Assembly (NCBI RefSeq): GCF_001884045.1 | Contig: NZ_MACF01000046.1 | Span: forward strand, 186,001-250,000 | Origin: Bacillus mobilis | GTDB taxonomy: Bacteria > Bacillota > Bacilli > Bacillales > Bacillaceae_G | DNA: 64,000 nt | Reading direction: 5' to 3' | Shown here: one piece after another, positions 17,954 through 27,186 of the stretch | How the letters are laid out: every line of letters starts with the position of its first letter | Numbering within the stretch: position 1 is the stretch's first letter | Notes under the pieces: generated by a model | What the model was told of the DNA's origin: nothing | Seen by the model: the letters and a program-made list of their open reading frames with translations, nothing else | Database searches by the model: none | Made by a program: the position numbers and the translations under genes

Positions 17954-19150
17954 TTATAAGTTTAGTAAATGTCCTAATTTGTTTACTTTCGTTTGTAAAT
18001 ACGTTTTATTTTCTTCTTTTGTTGGCATTTGCAACGGTACACGCTCGATTACTTCTAAATCGTAACCTTGTAAGCCAGCAATTTTTCGCGGGTTATTTGT
18101 TAATAATCGTAAATGTTGTAAACCTAAATCTTTTAAAATTTGAGCACCAATACCGTAATCACGCAAATCAGCTGGGAATCCAAGTTTTTCATTTGCTTCT
18201 ACAGTATCGAATCCTTCTTCTTGTAACTTATAAGCGCGAAGCTTATTAAGAAGGCCGATGCCTCGTCCTTCTTGTCTCATATAAAGAAGAACGCCTTTTC
18301 CTTCACGCTCAATTTGAGCAAGTGCAGCATGGAGTTGTGGTCCGCAATCACAACGGCATGAGCCAAATACATCACCTGTTAAGCACTCTGAATGAACGCG
18401 TACAAGTACAGGCTCTCCTGATGAAATATCACCTTTTACGAGTACGATATGTTCTTTCGTATCTAATGAATTAGAATAGCCAATTGCATGGAAAGTACCG
18501 AAATCAGTAGGTAATGTAATTTCTACTTCTCTCGTCACTAATGTTTCATGGTGGCGGCGATAAGCAATTAAATCTTCTATTGTAATCATTTTTATATCAA
18601 ATTGTTTTGCACACTGTAGTAAATCAGGTACGCGTGCCATCGTACCGTCCTCATTGATAATCTCGCAAATAACTCCAGCTGGTTCTGCTCCGCAAAGCTG
18701 TGCTAAATCGACAGCGGCTTCTGTATGACCAGCGCGGCGCAGGACACCACCTTCTTTCGCGATTAATGGAAAGATATGTCCAGGACGATTGAAATCAGCA
18801 CCTTTTGATGCAGGGTTTAACAATTCTTGTATCGTAGTTGCCCGTTCGTGAGCGCTAATTCCTGTTGTTGTAGAAACGTGATCAATGCTCACCGTAAATG
18901 CAGTATGATGCGAATCTGTATTATGAGCTACCATTGGTTCTAACTGTAGACGTTCTGCGTACCCTTCCGTAATAGGTACACAAACGAGGCCACGCCCATG
19001 TGTAATCATAAAATTAATCGTTTCCGGCGTAATATACTCTGCTAATGCGATAAAATCGCCTTCATTTTCACGGTTTTCATCATCACATACGATGACGACT
19101 TTTCCTTGTTTTAAATCTTCTAGAGCTTCTTCAATACGATGGAACATCAT
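17954..19150 (-). CDS. ribBA: Bifunctional 3,4-dihydroxy-2-butanone-4-phosphate synthase / GTP cyclohydrolase II RibBA
   Basis: 398 residues. The N-terminal DHBP synthase domain (about 1-200) shows [26 protein letters not shown] and [12 protein letters not shown]; the C-terminal GTP cyclohydrolase II domain shows [20 protein letters not shown], with the three zinc cysteines, and [11 protein letters not shown]. Together they supply both substrates for lumazine synthesis. Two adjacent ATGs exist; the first (19150) is used, with RBS AAGGGGGAAG. In B. subtilis the same fused gene is called ribA. Confidence 0.96.
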   Translation of the reverse strand: MMFHRIEEALEDLKQGKVVIVCDDENRENEGDFIALAEYITPETINFMITHGRGLVCVPITEGYAERLQLEPMVAHNTDSHHTAFTVSIDHVSTTTGISAHERATTIQELLNPASKGADFNRPGHIFPLIAKEGGVLRRAGHTEAAVDLAQLCGAEPAGVICEIINEDGTMARVPDLLQCAKQFDIKMITIEDLIAYRRHHETLVTREVEITLPTDFGTFHAIGYSNSLDTKEHIVLVKGDISSGEPVLVRVHSECLTGDVFGSCRCDCGPQLHAALAQIEREGKGVLLYMRQEGRGIGLLNKLRAYKLQEEGFDTVEANEKLGFPADLRDYGIGAQILKDLGLQHLRLLTNNPRKIAGLQGYDLEVIERVPLQMPTKEENKTYLQTKVNKLGHLLNL

Positions 19151-19159
19151 GCTTCCCCC

Positions 19160-19804
19160 TTATAGAAATCCGTTTTCTTGTAAAAAGCTTTCGTTCATTG
19201 AACCTGTTCGTTTTACAGGTTTAGAAATAAAGCGCTCGATATATTTACCGATCATGTCACACTCAATGTTTACGATGTCACCGGCATTCTTTTCTCCGAT
19301 AACAGATTCACTTACTGTGTGCGGGATGAGTGAGATGGTGATGGAAGATTCATCTATATCAAATATTGTTAAACTCGTTCCATCAATAGCAACGGATCCT
19401 TTATGCAAACAATAGCGCAGCAATTCATCAGCAATAGCTATTTTGTAATAGACGGCATTATAGTGTTGTTTTTTATTTAATATTGTTCCGATGCCATCAA
19501 TATGTCCTGAAACGAAATGTCCACCGAATCGTCCGTTTGCAGCCATCGCCCGTTCTAAATTTACTTTAGAGTGTGGCTTAAGCATGCGAAGTGATGTGGA
19601 TTGCATCGTTTCAGGCATTGCGTCCACTGTGAATGAAGTTGTTGTGAAACTCGTTACAGTTAAGCAAATCCCGTTAACCGCGATACTATCACCTAAGTGA
19701 GCATCTGATAAAATTTTATTTGCGTGGATCGTTAACTTCATCGCTTCTCCGCTTTGTTGCATGTTTGCAATCGTTCCTAACTCTTCTACAATTCCTGTAA
19801 ACAT
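19160..19804 (-). CDS. ribE: Riboflavin synthase alpha chain RibE
   Basis: 214 residues with two tandem lumazine-binding repeats: the first begins MFTGIVEELGTI and the second near GGHFVSGHIDGIGTI, the usual internal duplication. Dismutates two lumazines to riboflavin. RBS GAGGTGACGGA. The start overlaps the ribD end by 19 bases, indicating coupling. Confidence 0.95.
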   Translation of the reverse strand: MFTGIVEELGTIANMQQSGEAMKLTIHANKILSDAHLGDSIAVNGICLTVTSFTTTSFTVDAMPETMQSTSLRMLKPHSKVNLERAMAANGRFGGHFVSGHIDGIGTILNKKQHYNAVYYKIAIADELLRYCLHKGSVAIDGTSLTIFDIDESSITISLIPHTVSESVIGEKNAGDIVNIECDMIGKYIERFISKPVKRTGSMNESFLQENGFL

Positions 19805-20898
19805 TCCGTCACCTCGCTTCGGGCATTCGCAACGATTTTTATATCATCGCCAATTTGTTTCATCTCTTGAATTTCCAAGGAAAGTGCATCTTGTAATGCT
19901 GCGAAACCATTTCCGCCAAATAAAGTAGGGGCATCATTCCCGCCAATTAATATCGGGCTTATATAAGTTATAATTTCATTGAAATGCTTTGTTTGTAAGA
20001 AGCTTGCATGAATCGATTGGCCTCCTTCAACGAATATAGAAAGAATTTGCTTCTCTCCAAGAAAGAAAAGGAGATCCTCAATTTCAATTTGCTTCGTTTT
20101 CATTTGGAATATAGCTACATTTTCAGATTCATAAGAAGCTATTTTCTCTTTATTTACATCCTTACCGACAAAAATCCATGTCGGTGCTAAACCATCTGTT
20201 ATGACATGAGAAGATGGTGGTGTTCGTAAATGGGTATCTAAAATAACGCGTATAGAATGTTTACCCCCGTTAGGAATTCTTGTCGTTAAATGCGGATTAT
20301 CAGCTATAACTGTATTTACTCCCACGAGAATCGCATCATGTGTATGGCGATATTGGTGAACATCAGCACGTGCTTCTTCACCTGTAATCCACTTACTTTC
20401 ACCAGTGACAGTTGCTGTTTTCCCATCTAAGCTCATCGCTGTTTTTATGGTTACAAATGGACGTTTCGTTTTCATGTAGTGAAAAAAGAAACGATTTAAT
20501 AAGGTGGCTTCTGCTTCAAGAACACCGGTAGTTACGTCGATGCCAGCTTTTTCTAATCTCTTTTTTCCATTACCAGAAACGAGAGGGTTGCAATCAAGAG
20601 TAGCAATTACAACCCGTTTGACTCCGTTTTTGATGAGCGATTCACAGCAAGGTGGTGTTTTTCCGAAATGGCTACAAGGTTCAAGTGTTACATACACGGT
20701 AGCTCCTTTTGCTTTTTCACCAGCCATATGAAGAGCATGAACTTCTGCGTGTTCTTCACCAGCACGTAAATGAGCGCCCATACCGACGATGTTTCCATCT
20801 TTTACAACAACAGCACCAACCATAGGATTTGGACTTGTTTGTCCGGATGTTCCTTCTGCTAACTGTAGGGCAATCCTCATATATTCTTGATCTGTCAT
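19786..20898 (-). CDS. ribD: Bifunctional riboflavin deaminase/reductase RibD
   Basis: 370 residues. The N-terminal deaminase domain carries HAEVHAL and EPCSHFGKTPPCCESL, the zinc ligands; the C-terminal reductase domain carries KTAMSLDGKTAT and FVEGGQSIHASFL. ATG 20898 with RBS CAGGAGAGGTG is chosen; the frame is open nine codons further up, but that start would lie in the attenuator stem. First gene of the ribD-ribE-ribBA-ribH operon; expression is set by the upstream FMN riboswitch and its terminator. Confidence 0.95.
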   Translation of the reverse strand: MTDQEYMRIALQLAEGTSGQTSPNPMVGAVVVKDGNIVGMGAHLRAGEEHAEVHALHMAGEKAKGATVYVTLEPCSHFGKTPPCCESLIKNGVKRVVIATLDCNPLVSGNGKKRLEKAGIDVTTGVLEAEATLLNRFFFHYMKTKRPFVTIKTAMSLDGKTATVTGESKWITGEEARADVHQYRHTHDAILVGVNTVIADNPHLTTRIPNGGKHSIRVILDTHLRTPPSSHVITDGLAPTWIFVGKDVNKEKIASYESENVAIFQMKTKQIEIEDLLFFLGEKQILSIFVEGGQSIHASFLQTKHFNEIITYISPILIGGNDAPTLFGGNGFAALQDALSLEIQEMKQIGDDIKIVANARSEVTECLQEL

Positions 20899-20926
20899 TC
20901 TCTTCACCTCTCCTGAAAAAATCAAA

Positions 20927-20958
20927 AAACCCCAAGGATTTTATATCCTTGGGGTTTG
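20927..20958 (-). terminator. Attenuator terminator of the rib operon
   Basis: On the minus strand, AACCCCAAGGAT pairs with ATCCTTGGGGTT around ATAAA, then TTTTGATTTTTT, ending immediately before the ribD RBS. It is the expression-platform terminator of the FMN riboswitch, at an unusually large distance (about 255 nt) from the aptamer. Its 5' arm is also complementary to the aptamer's P1 5' strand. Confidence 0.85.
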
Positions 20959-21213
20959 GGAGACGTGATTTCTAGAAATATAGTTCGAATACGAAAGTAT
21001 AGGAAAGAAACCTAACGATGATTGATATTTTTGCATAAGGAAAAAACCTAGCAAAATATCGAATTTTTCAAACGCTAGTCGTATCTTTTTATTCCAGTAT
21101 AGAAACATAAGTATACAAAATAAAACATATATAAAGATTCAAAATGAAACTTTAAAAATATGCATACTGAAATAAAAGTGTATTCGCTATATAAAATTAC
21201 TAGAAAACATATC
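20959..21213 (-). other. Long AT-rich spacer between FMN aptamer and attenuator
   Basis: No ORF or second known RNA motif is seen. A weak stem (CTAGC near 21075 with GCTAG near 21050 on the minus strand, followed by GTTTTTT) could be an extra pause or attenuation site, but it is poorly paired. The remainder is AT-rich without clear structure. Confidence 0.4.
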
Positions 21214-21348
21214 CTTCTCCCATCCAGACTATACTGTCGGCCCTAGAGTTTCACTAGATCCACCGTTTTCGAGTTGAAAACGGGTCACGGACTTAGAAGT
21301 TTGCACTTCATCACCGCCGGTTGGGAATTTCACCCGACCCCGAAGGAT
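21214..21348 (-). promoter_or_regulatory. FMN riboswitch (RFN element)
   Basis: Minus-strand reading shows the conserved RFN segments in order: ATCCTTCGGGGTCGGGTG, AAATTCCCAACCGGCGGT, AGTCCGTGACCC, GGTGGATCTAGTGAAACTCT, AGGGCCGACAGT and GTCTGGATGGGAGAAGGAT. It binds FMN and lies upstream of ribD, so it represses the riboflavin operon when FMN is abundant. P1 pairs ATCCTTC with GAAGGAT. Confidence 0.97.
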
Positions 21349-21361
21349 GTTGTTTGCTCAA

Positions 21362-21370
21362 ATTATAGCA
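21362..21370 (-). promoter_or_regulatory. Promoter of the rib operon (extended -10)
   Basis: Minus-strand TGCTATAAT is an extended -10 element about 12 bases upstream of the RFN aptamer. The -35 region is poor and T-rich. Confidence 0.55.
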
Positions 21371-21540
21371 CAAAAAAGAAAAAAGGCTAGTGAAAAATAT
21401 TCGAATGTGAAGAATTGTGTGAAAATATATGTAGCCTAGCATGGAGACAAAAGTGTGAGAAATGTTGTAAGGAGAAGGGATATAACGGAGGTGTAAAAAA
21501 GAAAAACATGCACAAAAAAATGTGCATGTCACATGTGAAA

Positions 21541-21747
21541 TTATTCTGCCTCTGGTGCTCTAACAACAGATTCGAATTTACCTTTATGCGAAGCATCGCA
21601 ATAAGGCATATTTTTTGATAAACCACAACGGCATAAAGAAAAAGCCGGTTTTGCTGGGAATATATTCCCTTGTGAATCGACTAATTCCACGTCCCCTGTA
21701 ACGCGAAAAGAGCCATTATTATTTACTTTAATTTGTACTTTAGCCAA
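21541..21747 (-). CDS. CDGSH-type iron-sulfur protein
   Basis: 68 residues from a TTG start (MAKVQIKV) supported by AAGGAGGGA at good spacing; the frame is open far upstream, but that extension has no RBS and overlaps the divergent DUF2552 gene. The metal motif CRCGLSKNMPYCDASH fits C-x-C-x2-S-x3-P-x-C-D-x-S-H with Ala for the usual Gly, so it should bind a 2Fe-2S cluster through three Cys and one His. Exact role unknown; likely redox or cluster transfer. Confidence 0.87.
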   Translation of the reverse strand: MAKVQIKVNNNGSFRVTGDVELVDSQGNIFPAKPAFSLCRCGLSKNMPYCDASHKGKFESVVRAPEAE

Positions 21748-21845
21748 CGCTATCCCTCCTTCCCAAACGCTTAATTTCATCATATAATCAAGAGAAGTAC
21801 TTGACAATATCAAATGAGCACTTTCTTTGGGAGAGAAGAGAGTGT

Positions 21846-21851
21846 TATAAT
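21846..21851 (+). promoter_or_regulatory. -10 element of the DUF2552 gene
   Basis: TATAAT about 35 bases before the ATG at 21887. A TTGACA at 21801-21806 is too far away (39 bases) to be its -35. Confidence 0.45.
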
Positions 21852-21886
21852 GTTTTTTATAACTGACTAGAGTAAGGTGACGAAAG

Positions 21887-22132
21887 ATGGATAAACAATT
21901 ACGTACATTACGAAATATTGCAAATGAGCGCACGTGGGCATCATTTTTGAATGATAATCATCCATATAGTTTGTTACACTGGTCCATTGCAGGTGTAGGA
22001 CAAGAGTCAAAGGATGTTTGGTTACTTCAAGATGAGGTAACATTTCAAACGACAGAATTTCCAACGTTAGATGATGCAATGCAATGGATTTCTGAAAATA
22101 TGGAACAAGTTACAGATGTTTTAGCGCAATAA
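21887..22132 (+). CDS. yqkC: DUF2552 (YqkC-like) protein
   Basis: 81 residues, no signal peptide or membrane helix. Recognised as the DUF2552 family from ERTWASFLNDNHPYSLLHWS and the following acidic C-terminus. In B. subtilis yqkC precedes yqkD in the same neighbourhood, and here the yqkD-like hydrolase is next on the opposite strand. Function unknown. Confidence 0.75.
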   Translation: MDKQLRTLRNIANERTWASFLNDNHPYSLLHWSIAGVGQESKDVWLLQDEVTFQTTEFPTLDDAMQWISENMEQVTDVLAQ

Positions 22133-22161
22133 AAAAACAGGCTTATGCAAGCCTGTTTTTT
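22131..22161. terminator. Bidirectional terminator
   Basis: AAAAAAACAGGCTT paired with AAGCCTGTTTTTT around ATGC, between convergent genes. Confidence 0.85.
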
Positions 22162-23066
22162 GTTTCTTTTACATATGAGTTTAAAAATTGATCAACGGCT
22201 GCTTCATACTCTTCTTTATTTTCGTTATAAGAGCAAGCGTGTGCGCCGCGTTCTGCAATATAAAGTTGTTTATTGTTTTCTTTTGCTTCATATAGTGCTT
22301 TCGTCATATCAGCTAAAATATAATCATCATCTTTACTGTGAATAAAGAGGATGGGATTGTTAATATTTTTTATACAATCGATTGGTGAAACTTCGCGAAT
22401 CGTATAACCGTCACGCACTTTTAAAAAAGCATTTGCTAAAGGTAATAAAGGCCATTTAGGTAAATGGAATTCAACCTTTAAACGGTGTTGTAATTGCCCG
22501 TAGAAATCAGAAAAAGGACAATCTGCAATATAGAAATCAGCACCATCTTCTACAAGTCCTGCGTATTGAAGAAGTGTTGCAGCTCCCATAGATTCACCAT
22601 GAATACCGAGTGTTATATTTGTTCCAAAACGATTTTTTAGCCAGTCAACTACTGATTTTAAATCATGTTTTTCATAGTATCCATAGCTTGTTGTTTTTCC
22701 GCCAGTTTTACCATGACGACGATGATCATAAATAATGACATTATACCCTCTGTTTAAAAATAACCGTGCATATTTTACAGAGTTCATTTTATTTACAGTT
22801 ACGCCGTGACAAAAAATCATAAACTTATTGGAATGACCAGCAGGAATGTAATATCCGTGAAGATCATATCCGAATTGCGAAGGAATGTGAATTTCTTCTT
22901 TATGAAGAGCATCAAAATCCTCTATACGAAAATGTTTTTTCGTTTCTCTTTCGAGTACTTCTTCCTCTGTTTTTTTCTTTAAGTACATCACTTTATTTGT
23001 AAAGAAAATCCCAAGGGCAGTTATCGCACCTAGTATAGTAAACAATGCTGCAAAAAAACGTTTCAT
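22143..23066 (-). CDS. yqkD: Alpha/beta hydrolase with N-terminal membrane anchor (YqkD-like)
   Basis: 307 residues. One hydrophobic N-terminal segment (FFAALFTILGAITALGIFF) suggests membrane anchoring with the hydrolase domain outside or at the membrane. HGVTVNKMNSVK is the oxyanion region, GIHGESMGAATLLQY the nucleophile elbow, HSKDDDYI the acid and GAHACSY the histidine. Substrate unknown. Synteny with yqkC supports the YqkD relationship. Confidence 0.82.
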   Translation of the reverse strand: MKRFFAALFTILGAITALGIFFTNKVMYLKKKTEEEVLERETKKHFRIEDFDALHKEEIHIPSQFGYDLHGYYIPAGHSNKFMIFCHGVTVNKMNSVKYARLFLNRGYNVIIYDHRRHGKTGGKTTSYGYYEKHDLKSVVDWLKNRFGTNITLGIHGESMGAATLLQYAGLVEDGADFYIADCPFSDFYGQLQHRLKVEFHLPKWPLLPLANAFLKVRDGYTIREVSPIDCIKNINNPILFIHSKDDDYILADMTKALYEAKENNKQLYIAERGAHACSYNENKEEYEAAVDQFLNSYVKETKNRLA

Positions 23067-23147
23067 ACTTTACCTCATCCTCCAAATACCGTTACATGTG
23101 ATACACTTATATTGTATCACAATGATAGAAAAGGGGAGAAATAGGAA

Positions 23148-23627
23148 ATGGTGTATATACAAAAAATTACGCCAGCGATGAAAGAAACAATCCGAATGTT
23201 CATGTGTGAGAACTGGGGGAGTTCATTGATGGTTTCACGTGGGAAGGGGCATCAGTTAGAAGAGTTGCCAGGATTTGTTGCGCTCTTGGATGACAGAATA
23301 ATCGGAATTGTAACGTATGAAGTGATCGGAAATATGTGTGAAATTGTGTCGTTAGATAGCTTTGAAGAAAGAAAAGGAATAGGGACAAAACTTGTGGATT
23401 GTGTATTACAGGTTGCAGAAGAAGAACGGTGCGGGCGGGTTTGGCTCATAACAACAAATGATAATATGAATGCGTTACGTTTTTACCAAAAACGTAATTT
23501 TGTGATGACAAATTTATATGTGAATGCAGTAGAAGAGGCACGAAAAATCAAGAAAGAAATTCCACGTATTGGGTATGATAATATCCCAATTTTACATGAA
23601 ATTCAGTTAGAGTATCGTTTAGTATGA
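23148..23627 (+). CDS. GNAT-family N-acetyltransferase
   Basis: 159 residues. The acetyl-CoA site is visible in ERKGIGTKLVDCVLQVA (R/Q-x-x-G-x-G), followed by LITTNDNMNALRFYQKRNF, the classic GNAT C-terminal beta-bulge segment. RBS AAGGGGAG. Stands alone; acceptor unknown. Confidence 0.85.
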   Translation: MVYIQKITPAMKETIRMFMCENWGSSLMVSRGKGHQLEELPGFVALLDDRIIGIVTYEVIGNMCEIVSLDSFEERKGIGTKLVDCVLQVAEEERCGRVWLITTNDNMNALRFYQKRNFVMTNLYVNAVEEARKIKKEIPRIGYDNIPILHEIQLEYRLV

Positions 23628-23729
23628 TGATGTAACAATTTTCAGAAATATAAGTTATTAACCTTGACGAATATTGTAATTTAGGTTACCGTAAAATTGT
23701 AATCTATTACCATATTAAGGGGTGACGAT

Positions 23730-24593
23730 GTGGCAACTATACGTGATGTTGCAAAATTGGCAGGTGTTTCAGTCGCAACTGTTTCACGAGTTATTAATGA
23801 AAAAGGATACGTTCATGAGGACACAGTAAAACAAGTAAAGGAAGCAATTGAGGAATTACATTATAGGCCAAATAGTACAGCAAAGCCATTGTTTAAAGAG
23901 AATTCAACAATAATTGCATTACTTGTAGATAATTTATATAACCGATCAAACATCACTTTGCTACATTGTATTGAGGAAATAGCATATAAAGAAGGATATC
24001 AAATCATTGTTTGTAATATAGAGAATAAAGATAGATACATACATATGTTGAAGGAAAATAACGTTGCAGGTGTTATTTTGACAAAATCAGTTTTTAAAAG
24101 TATAGGAGAAATTCCATTTCCATTTGTTGTGATCGACGAAAAAAAATCCCATACAAATTATTATGAAAGTGGACAAAGAGCGGTTTCTGTATTAAAAGAA
24201 AAAGGCTGTCACTTCCTTGCTTATTTCGGTGAGGGAGAAGATAGTGAAGAAATGGAAGAGCACATATCGGGGTTTTTAGATACTGTTTGGGAGGAAGGAA
24301 TCTCTTATCGAGAAGAATGTGTACAAGGGTATACGAATAAACAGTTTATTACATTATTGCAAACTTATCCGTATATAGATGGCATTGTAACTTCAAGTGA
24401 TAAGATTACTTTTGAGTTAATGCGAGCAGCGAAAAATTTAAATATCCGTATACCAGATAAATTGAGAATTATTGGACTGAACGGGAGTATAGACAGTGAG
24501 TGGACAGGTCCGTCATTCATGCAAATGGAGAGTTGTGTCGAAGAAAATGGGAAAATAGCGTTGCAACAATTAAAAGGAAAAATAAAAAAGTAA
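23730..24593 (+). CDS. LacI-family transcriptional regulator
   Basis: 287 residues from GTG 23730 (MATIRDVAKLAGVSVATVSR, the LacI helix-turn-helix), RBS AAGGGGTGACG. The hinge reads PNSTAKPLFKENS, with Pro replacing the usual Ser. The effector domain is shorter than the normal ~330 total, yet ends in a recognisable IPDKLRIIGLNG segment. It is convergent with the YuiF-like carrier gene 24617-25936, which is a plausible but unproven target. Confidence 0.85.
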   Translation: MATIRDVAKLAGVSVATVSRVINEKGYVHEDTVKQVKEAIEELHYRPNSTAKPLFKENSTIIALLVDNLYNRSNITLLHCIEEIAYKEGYQIIVCNIENKDRYIHMLKENNVAGVILTKSVFKSIGEIPFPFVVIDEKKSHTNYYESGQRAVSVLKEKGCHFLAYFGEGEDSEEMEEHISGFLDTVWEEGISYREECVQGYTNKQFITLLQTYPYIDGIVTSSDKITFELMRAAKNLNIRIPDKLRIIGLNGSIDSEWTGPSFMQMESCVEENGKIALQQLKGKIKK

Positions 24594-24620
24594 AAGGTGC
24601 GTATAAAACGCACCTTTTAT
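24592..24620. terminator. Bidirectional terminator
   Basis: AAAAGGTGCGT paired with ACGCACCTTTT around ATAAA, between convergent lacI-type and carrier genes. Confidence 0.85.
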
Positions 24621-25936
24621 AATGTAATGGCGGCAATAAAGCCGAATATAAGTAACGGTATATTATAGTGTAGAAACGTTGGTACACATGTATCCCATAT
24701 ATGATGATGTTGACCATCAGCGTTTAAACCGGATGTTGGTCCAAGTGTACTATCTGATGCTGGTGATCCTGCATCCCCTAACGCTCCGGCTGTACCGATA
24801 ATTGCAATTGTAGCCATTGGACTAAATCCAAGCTGCATGCAAAGAGGTACAAAAATTGTTGTTAAGATAGGGATGGTTGAAAAGGATGAACCAATTCCCA
24901 TCGTAACGAGAAGTCCAATCACAAGCATAAGAAATGCAGCGAGTGGTTTGTTATTTCCAATTATATGTGCACTCGTTTGCACAAGAGATTCAACATGTCC
25001 TGTTTTTCGAAGAACAGCGCCAAATCCAGCGGCAGCGATCATAACAAAACCAATAAAGGACATCATGCGCATGCCGCTTGTTAATATTGCATCTGCTTCT
25101 TTAAGAGGTAGACTACCACTTACTGATAAGACGATAATCCCTGCTAAAGCACCGAAAATCATTGATTCTGTTGCTAATTGAACAGTTAATGTAGCTATGA
25201 TAGATAATAATCCGAAAGTAATGCTACGTTTTGTGTAGGGAACGATTTCATTTGCAGTAGTATGAACTTGTTCTGTTTCATACGTACGAGGTTTCCGATA
25301 CGTAATGAATACCGCTACACATAATCCAATAATCATACCGATTGCTGGAATAGTCATTGCTTTTGGAATAAGTGTAACATCAAATGTAAGGCCGCTTTGC
25401 GCAGCATTTGTTTGCAATACGTCATGATAAATTTTTCCGAACCCCGCTGGAATCCACATATAAGGAGTAATCAATCCGAATGTAATAATACATGTAACAA
25501 GTCTGCGATCCACTTTCAGCTCATTTAGTACTTTTAATAGTGCTGGAATTAAGATGGGGATGAAAGCGATATGAACTGGAATCACATTTTGTGAGAAGCA
25601 AGCCATCGTTAAAATGATGAATAAAATAAGTATTTTAGAATAAACTTGTTTTTTCGTGTCTTGTTCATTGCCAATCCATTTTAATGCAGTTTGAATCATG
25701 GCATCTGGAAGTCCTGTTTTGGAAAGGGAAATAGCGAAACCGCCAAGCATTGCATAACTTAAAGCGATTGGGGCGCTGTTTCCAAGGCCAGTTGTAAAAG
25801 TGTTAATCGTTTCTGAAATACCGAGTCCGCCGATAATTCCGCCTGTTAAAGCTCCAACAATGATGGCGACAATGACCTGGACACGTAACAAACTAAGCAA
25901 TAGCATAACTGCTACTGCGACGAGTACAGCATTCAT
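24617..25936 (-). CDS. YuiF-like Na+/H+ antiporter family carrier (possible amino acid transporter)
   Basis: 439 residues, about 11-12 hydrophobic helices. The N-terminal AIIVGALTGGIIGGLGISE and C-terminal GDAGSPASDSTLGPTSGLNADG are typical of the NhaC-like YuiF family. ATG 25936 with a rather distant GGGAG. Members are annotated as Na+/H+ antiporters, but several are suspected amino acid carriers. No T-box or riboswitch is present upstream, unlike the NhaC gene at 8668. Confidence 0.8.
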   Translation of the reverse strand: MNAVLVAVAVMLLLSLLRVQVIVAIIVGALTGGIIGGLGISETINTFTTGLGNSAPIALSYAMLGGFAISLSKTGLPDAMIQTALKWIGNEQDTKKQVYSKILILFIILTMACFSQNVIPVHIAFIPILIPALLKVLNELKVDRRLVTCIITFGLITPYMWIPAGFGKIYHDVLQTNAAQSGLTFDVTLIPKAMTIPAIGMIIGLCVAVFITYRKPRTYETEQVHTTANEIVPYTKRSITFGLLSIIATLTVQLATESMIFGALAGIIVLSVSGSLPLKEADAILTSGMRMMSFIGFVMIAAAGFGAVLRKTGHVESLVQTSAHIIGNNKPLAAFLMLVIGLLVTMGIGSSFSTIPILTTIFVPLCMQLGFSPMATIAIIGTAGALGDAGSPASDSTLGPTSGLNADGQHHHIWDTCVPTFLHYNIPLLIFGFIAAITL

Positions 25937-26066
25937 AATAAATGTAATCTCCCTAAATTTTTATTGTGCTAAGGCAAGTAAATATGAAGCACTTTGCTAT
26001 ATTTATACATAGTTGCGACATATTATTATAAATTGTTTTCTATGAAATGTAAAAGAGCCTTTGTTA

Positions 26067-27065
26067 CTAATGCTGAAAAGCTAGCTCTTGTTTAATTGCT
26101 TGTAAAGAATTGGCGAATAATTCTGGTTCTTCTAAATCAGGAGAATGTGCTGAATTTGGGAACCAAATCATTTTTTTTATGGGTGCTGCTATCACATCGC
26201 AATATTCCTGAACGAGTGCATAAGGAGTTTGATAATCATATCGACCAGAACAAAAATAAACCGGAATAGATAAACTTGAAATAGAAGAAAAGAAATCGAT
26301 TGTCAGCATTTCTTCCCATAAAACACCAGATTTTAAATTTCCTGCGAGAAACTTGAACCAATCTAATAGTGTATATTCAGGAGAAAAGAAGCCTTTTCGT
26401 ATGAAAGAAAAGGAAGATCCGTTTTGGATTGCTCCTCCGAATGTGCCAAGCCATTTTCTTTGAATAATAAGGCGTCTCGTATCTAAAAATGGTGGTTTGC
26501 CTAATTTTAAAAGGGACGCTAATGCTTTTTTATGATCATGTTTTTTTGCAGAACGAATTAAATGCTGATATAGCAATTCTTCGTTTTGTTTCATATGTAC
26601 AATCTGCCCAATACCGATGTAAGCCTCGATATACTGTGGATATTGATGTGCTATGTTAAGCCCAATAATACTTCCCCAAGAATGACCAGCGAGAAATAGT
26701 TTCTGTTTATTGAACTTTTTAAGTACATATTGAATCACTTCTTTTGCATCGGAAACGAATTGTTCAATTGTAAAATTCGCTCCGAAATCTTTCATTGAAA
26801 AGGATTTACCTGCCCCGCGCTGATCCCAATTAATAACGATGAAGTGTTTCTCCAATTCTTTTTGAAAATGACGAATAAATCCGATTTGTGCCATGCCGGG
26901 TCCACCATGGCAGCATAATAAAATAGGTTGCTCTATGTTTTGCCCGCGAATAAGGAGAGTTTGTTTTCGATTATGAATCATAACGCTTTCCATCGTAGCA
27001 ATACTATTAGGAATGAGTTGTTTATTTTCATTATAAAACTGTGGGGTATGGCTACGAAAAAGCAT
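26067..27065 (-). CDS. Alpha/beta hydrolase, proline iminopeptidase-like (S33)
   Basis: 332 residues from ATG 27065 with AAGGAGG; the frame runs 29 codons further up without a better start. HGGPGMAQIGF is the oxyanion motif of prolyl aminopeptidases, NWDQRGAGKS is the conserved S33 segment, and GHSWGSIIG is the nucleophile elbow. Catalytic Asp is near GRYDYQTP and His in NSAHSPDLEEP. Probably cytosolic aminopeptidase or esterase. Divergent from the HTH/RHH gene at 27187. Confidence 0.85.
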   Translation of the reverse strand: MLFRSHTPQFYNENKQLIPNSIATMESVMIHNRKQTLLIRGQNIEQPILLCCHGGPGMAQIGFIRHFQKELEKHFIVINWDQRGAGKSFSMKDFGANFTIEQFVSDAKEVIQYVLKKFNKQKLFLAGHSWGSIIGLNIAHQYPQYIEAYIGIGQIVHMKQNEELLYQHLIRSAKKHDHKKALASLLKLGKPPFLDTRRLIIQRKWLGTFGGAIQNGSSFSFIRKGFFSPEYTLLDWFKFLAGNLKSGVLWEEMLTIDFFSSISSLSIPVYFCSGRYDYQTPYALVQEYCDVIAAPIKKMIWFPNSAHSPDLEEPELFANSLQAIKQELAFQH

Positions 27066-27186
27066 ATTGAAAACCTCCTTTTCTGAAATCGTATGAATCG
27101 CACAGGCTATTTGTTTTGCATATACTGTTAGAAAATCATTGTAACATATCATACTAGTGTCATTTCAACACGGGAGGAGGGAAATT

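Noticed and set aside
23662-23700. LacI-type operator around GGTTACC before the lacI-family gene
   Set aside because: The symmetry extends for only a few bases (arms differ in length), so it is not strong enough to call.
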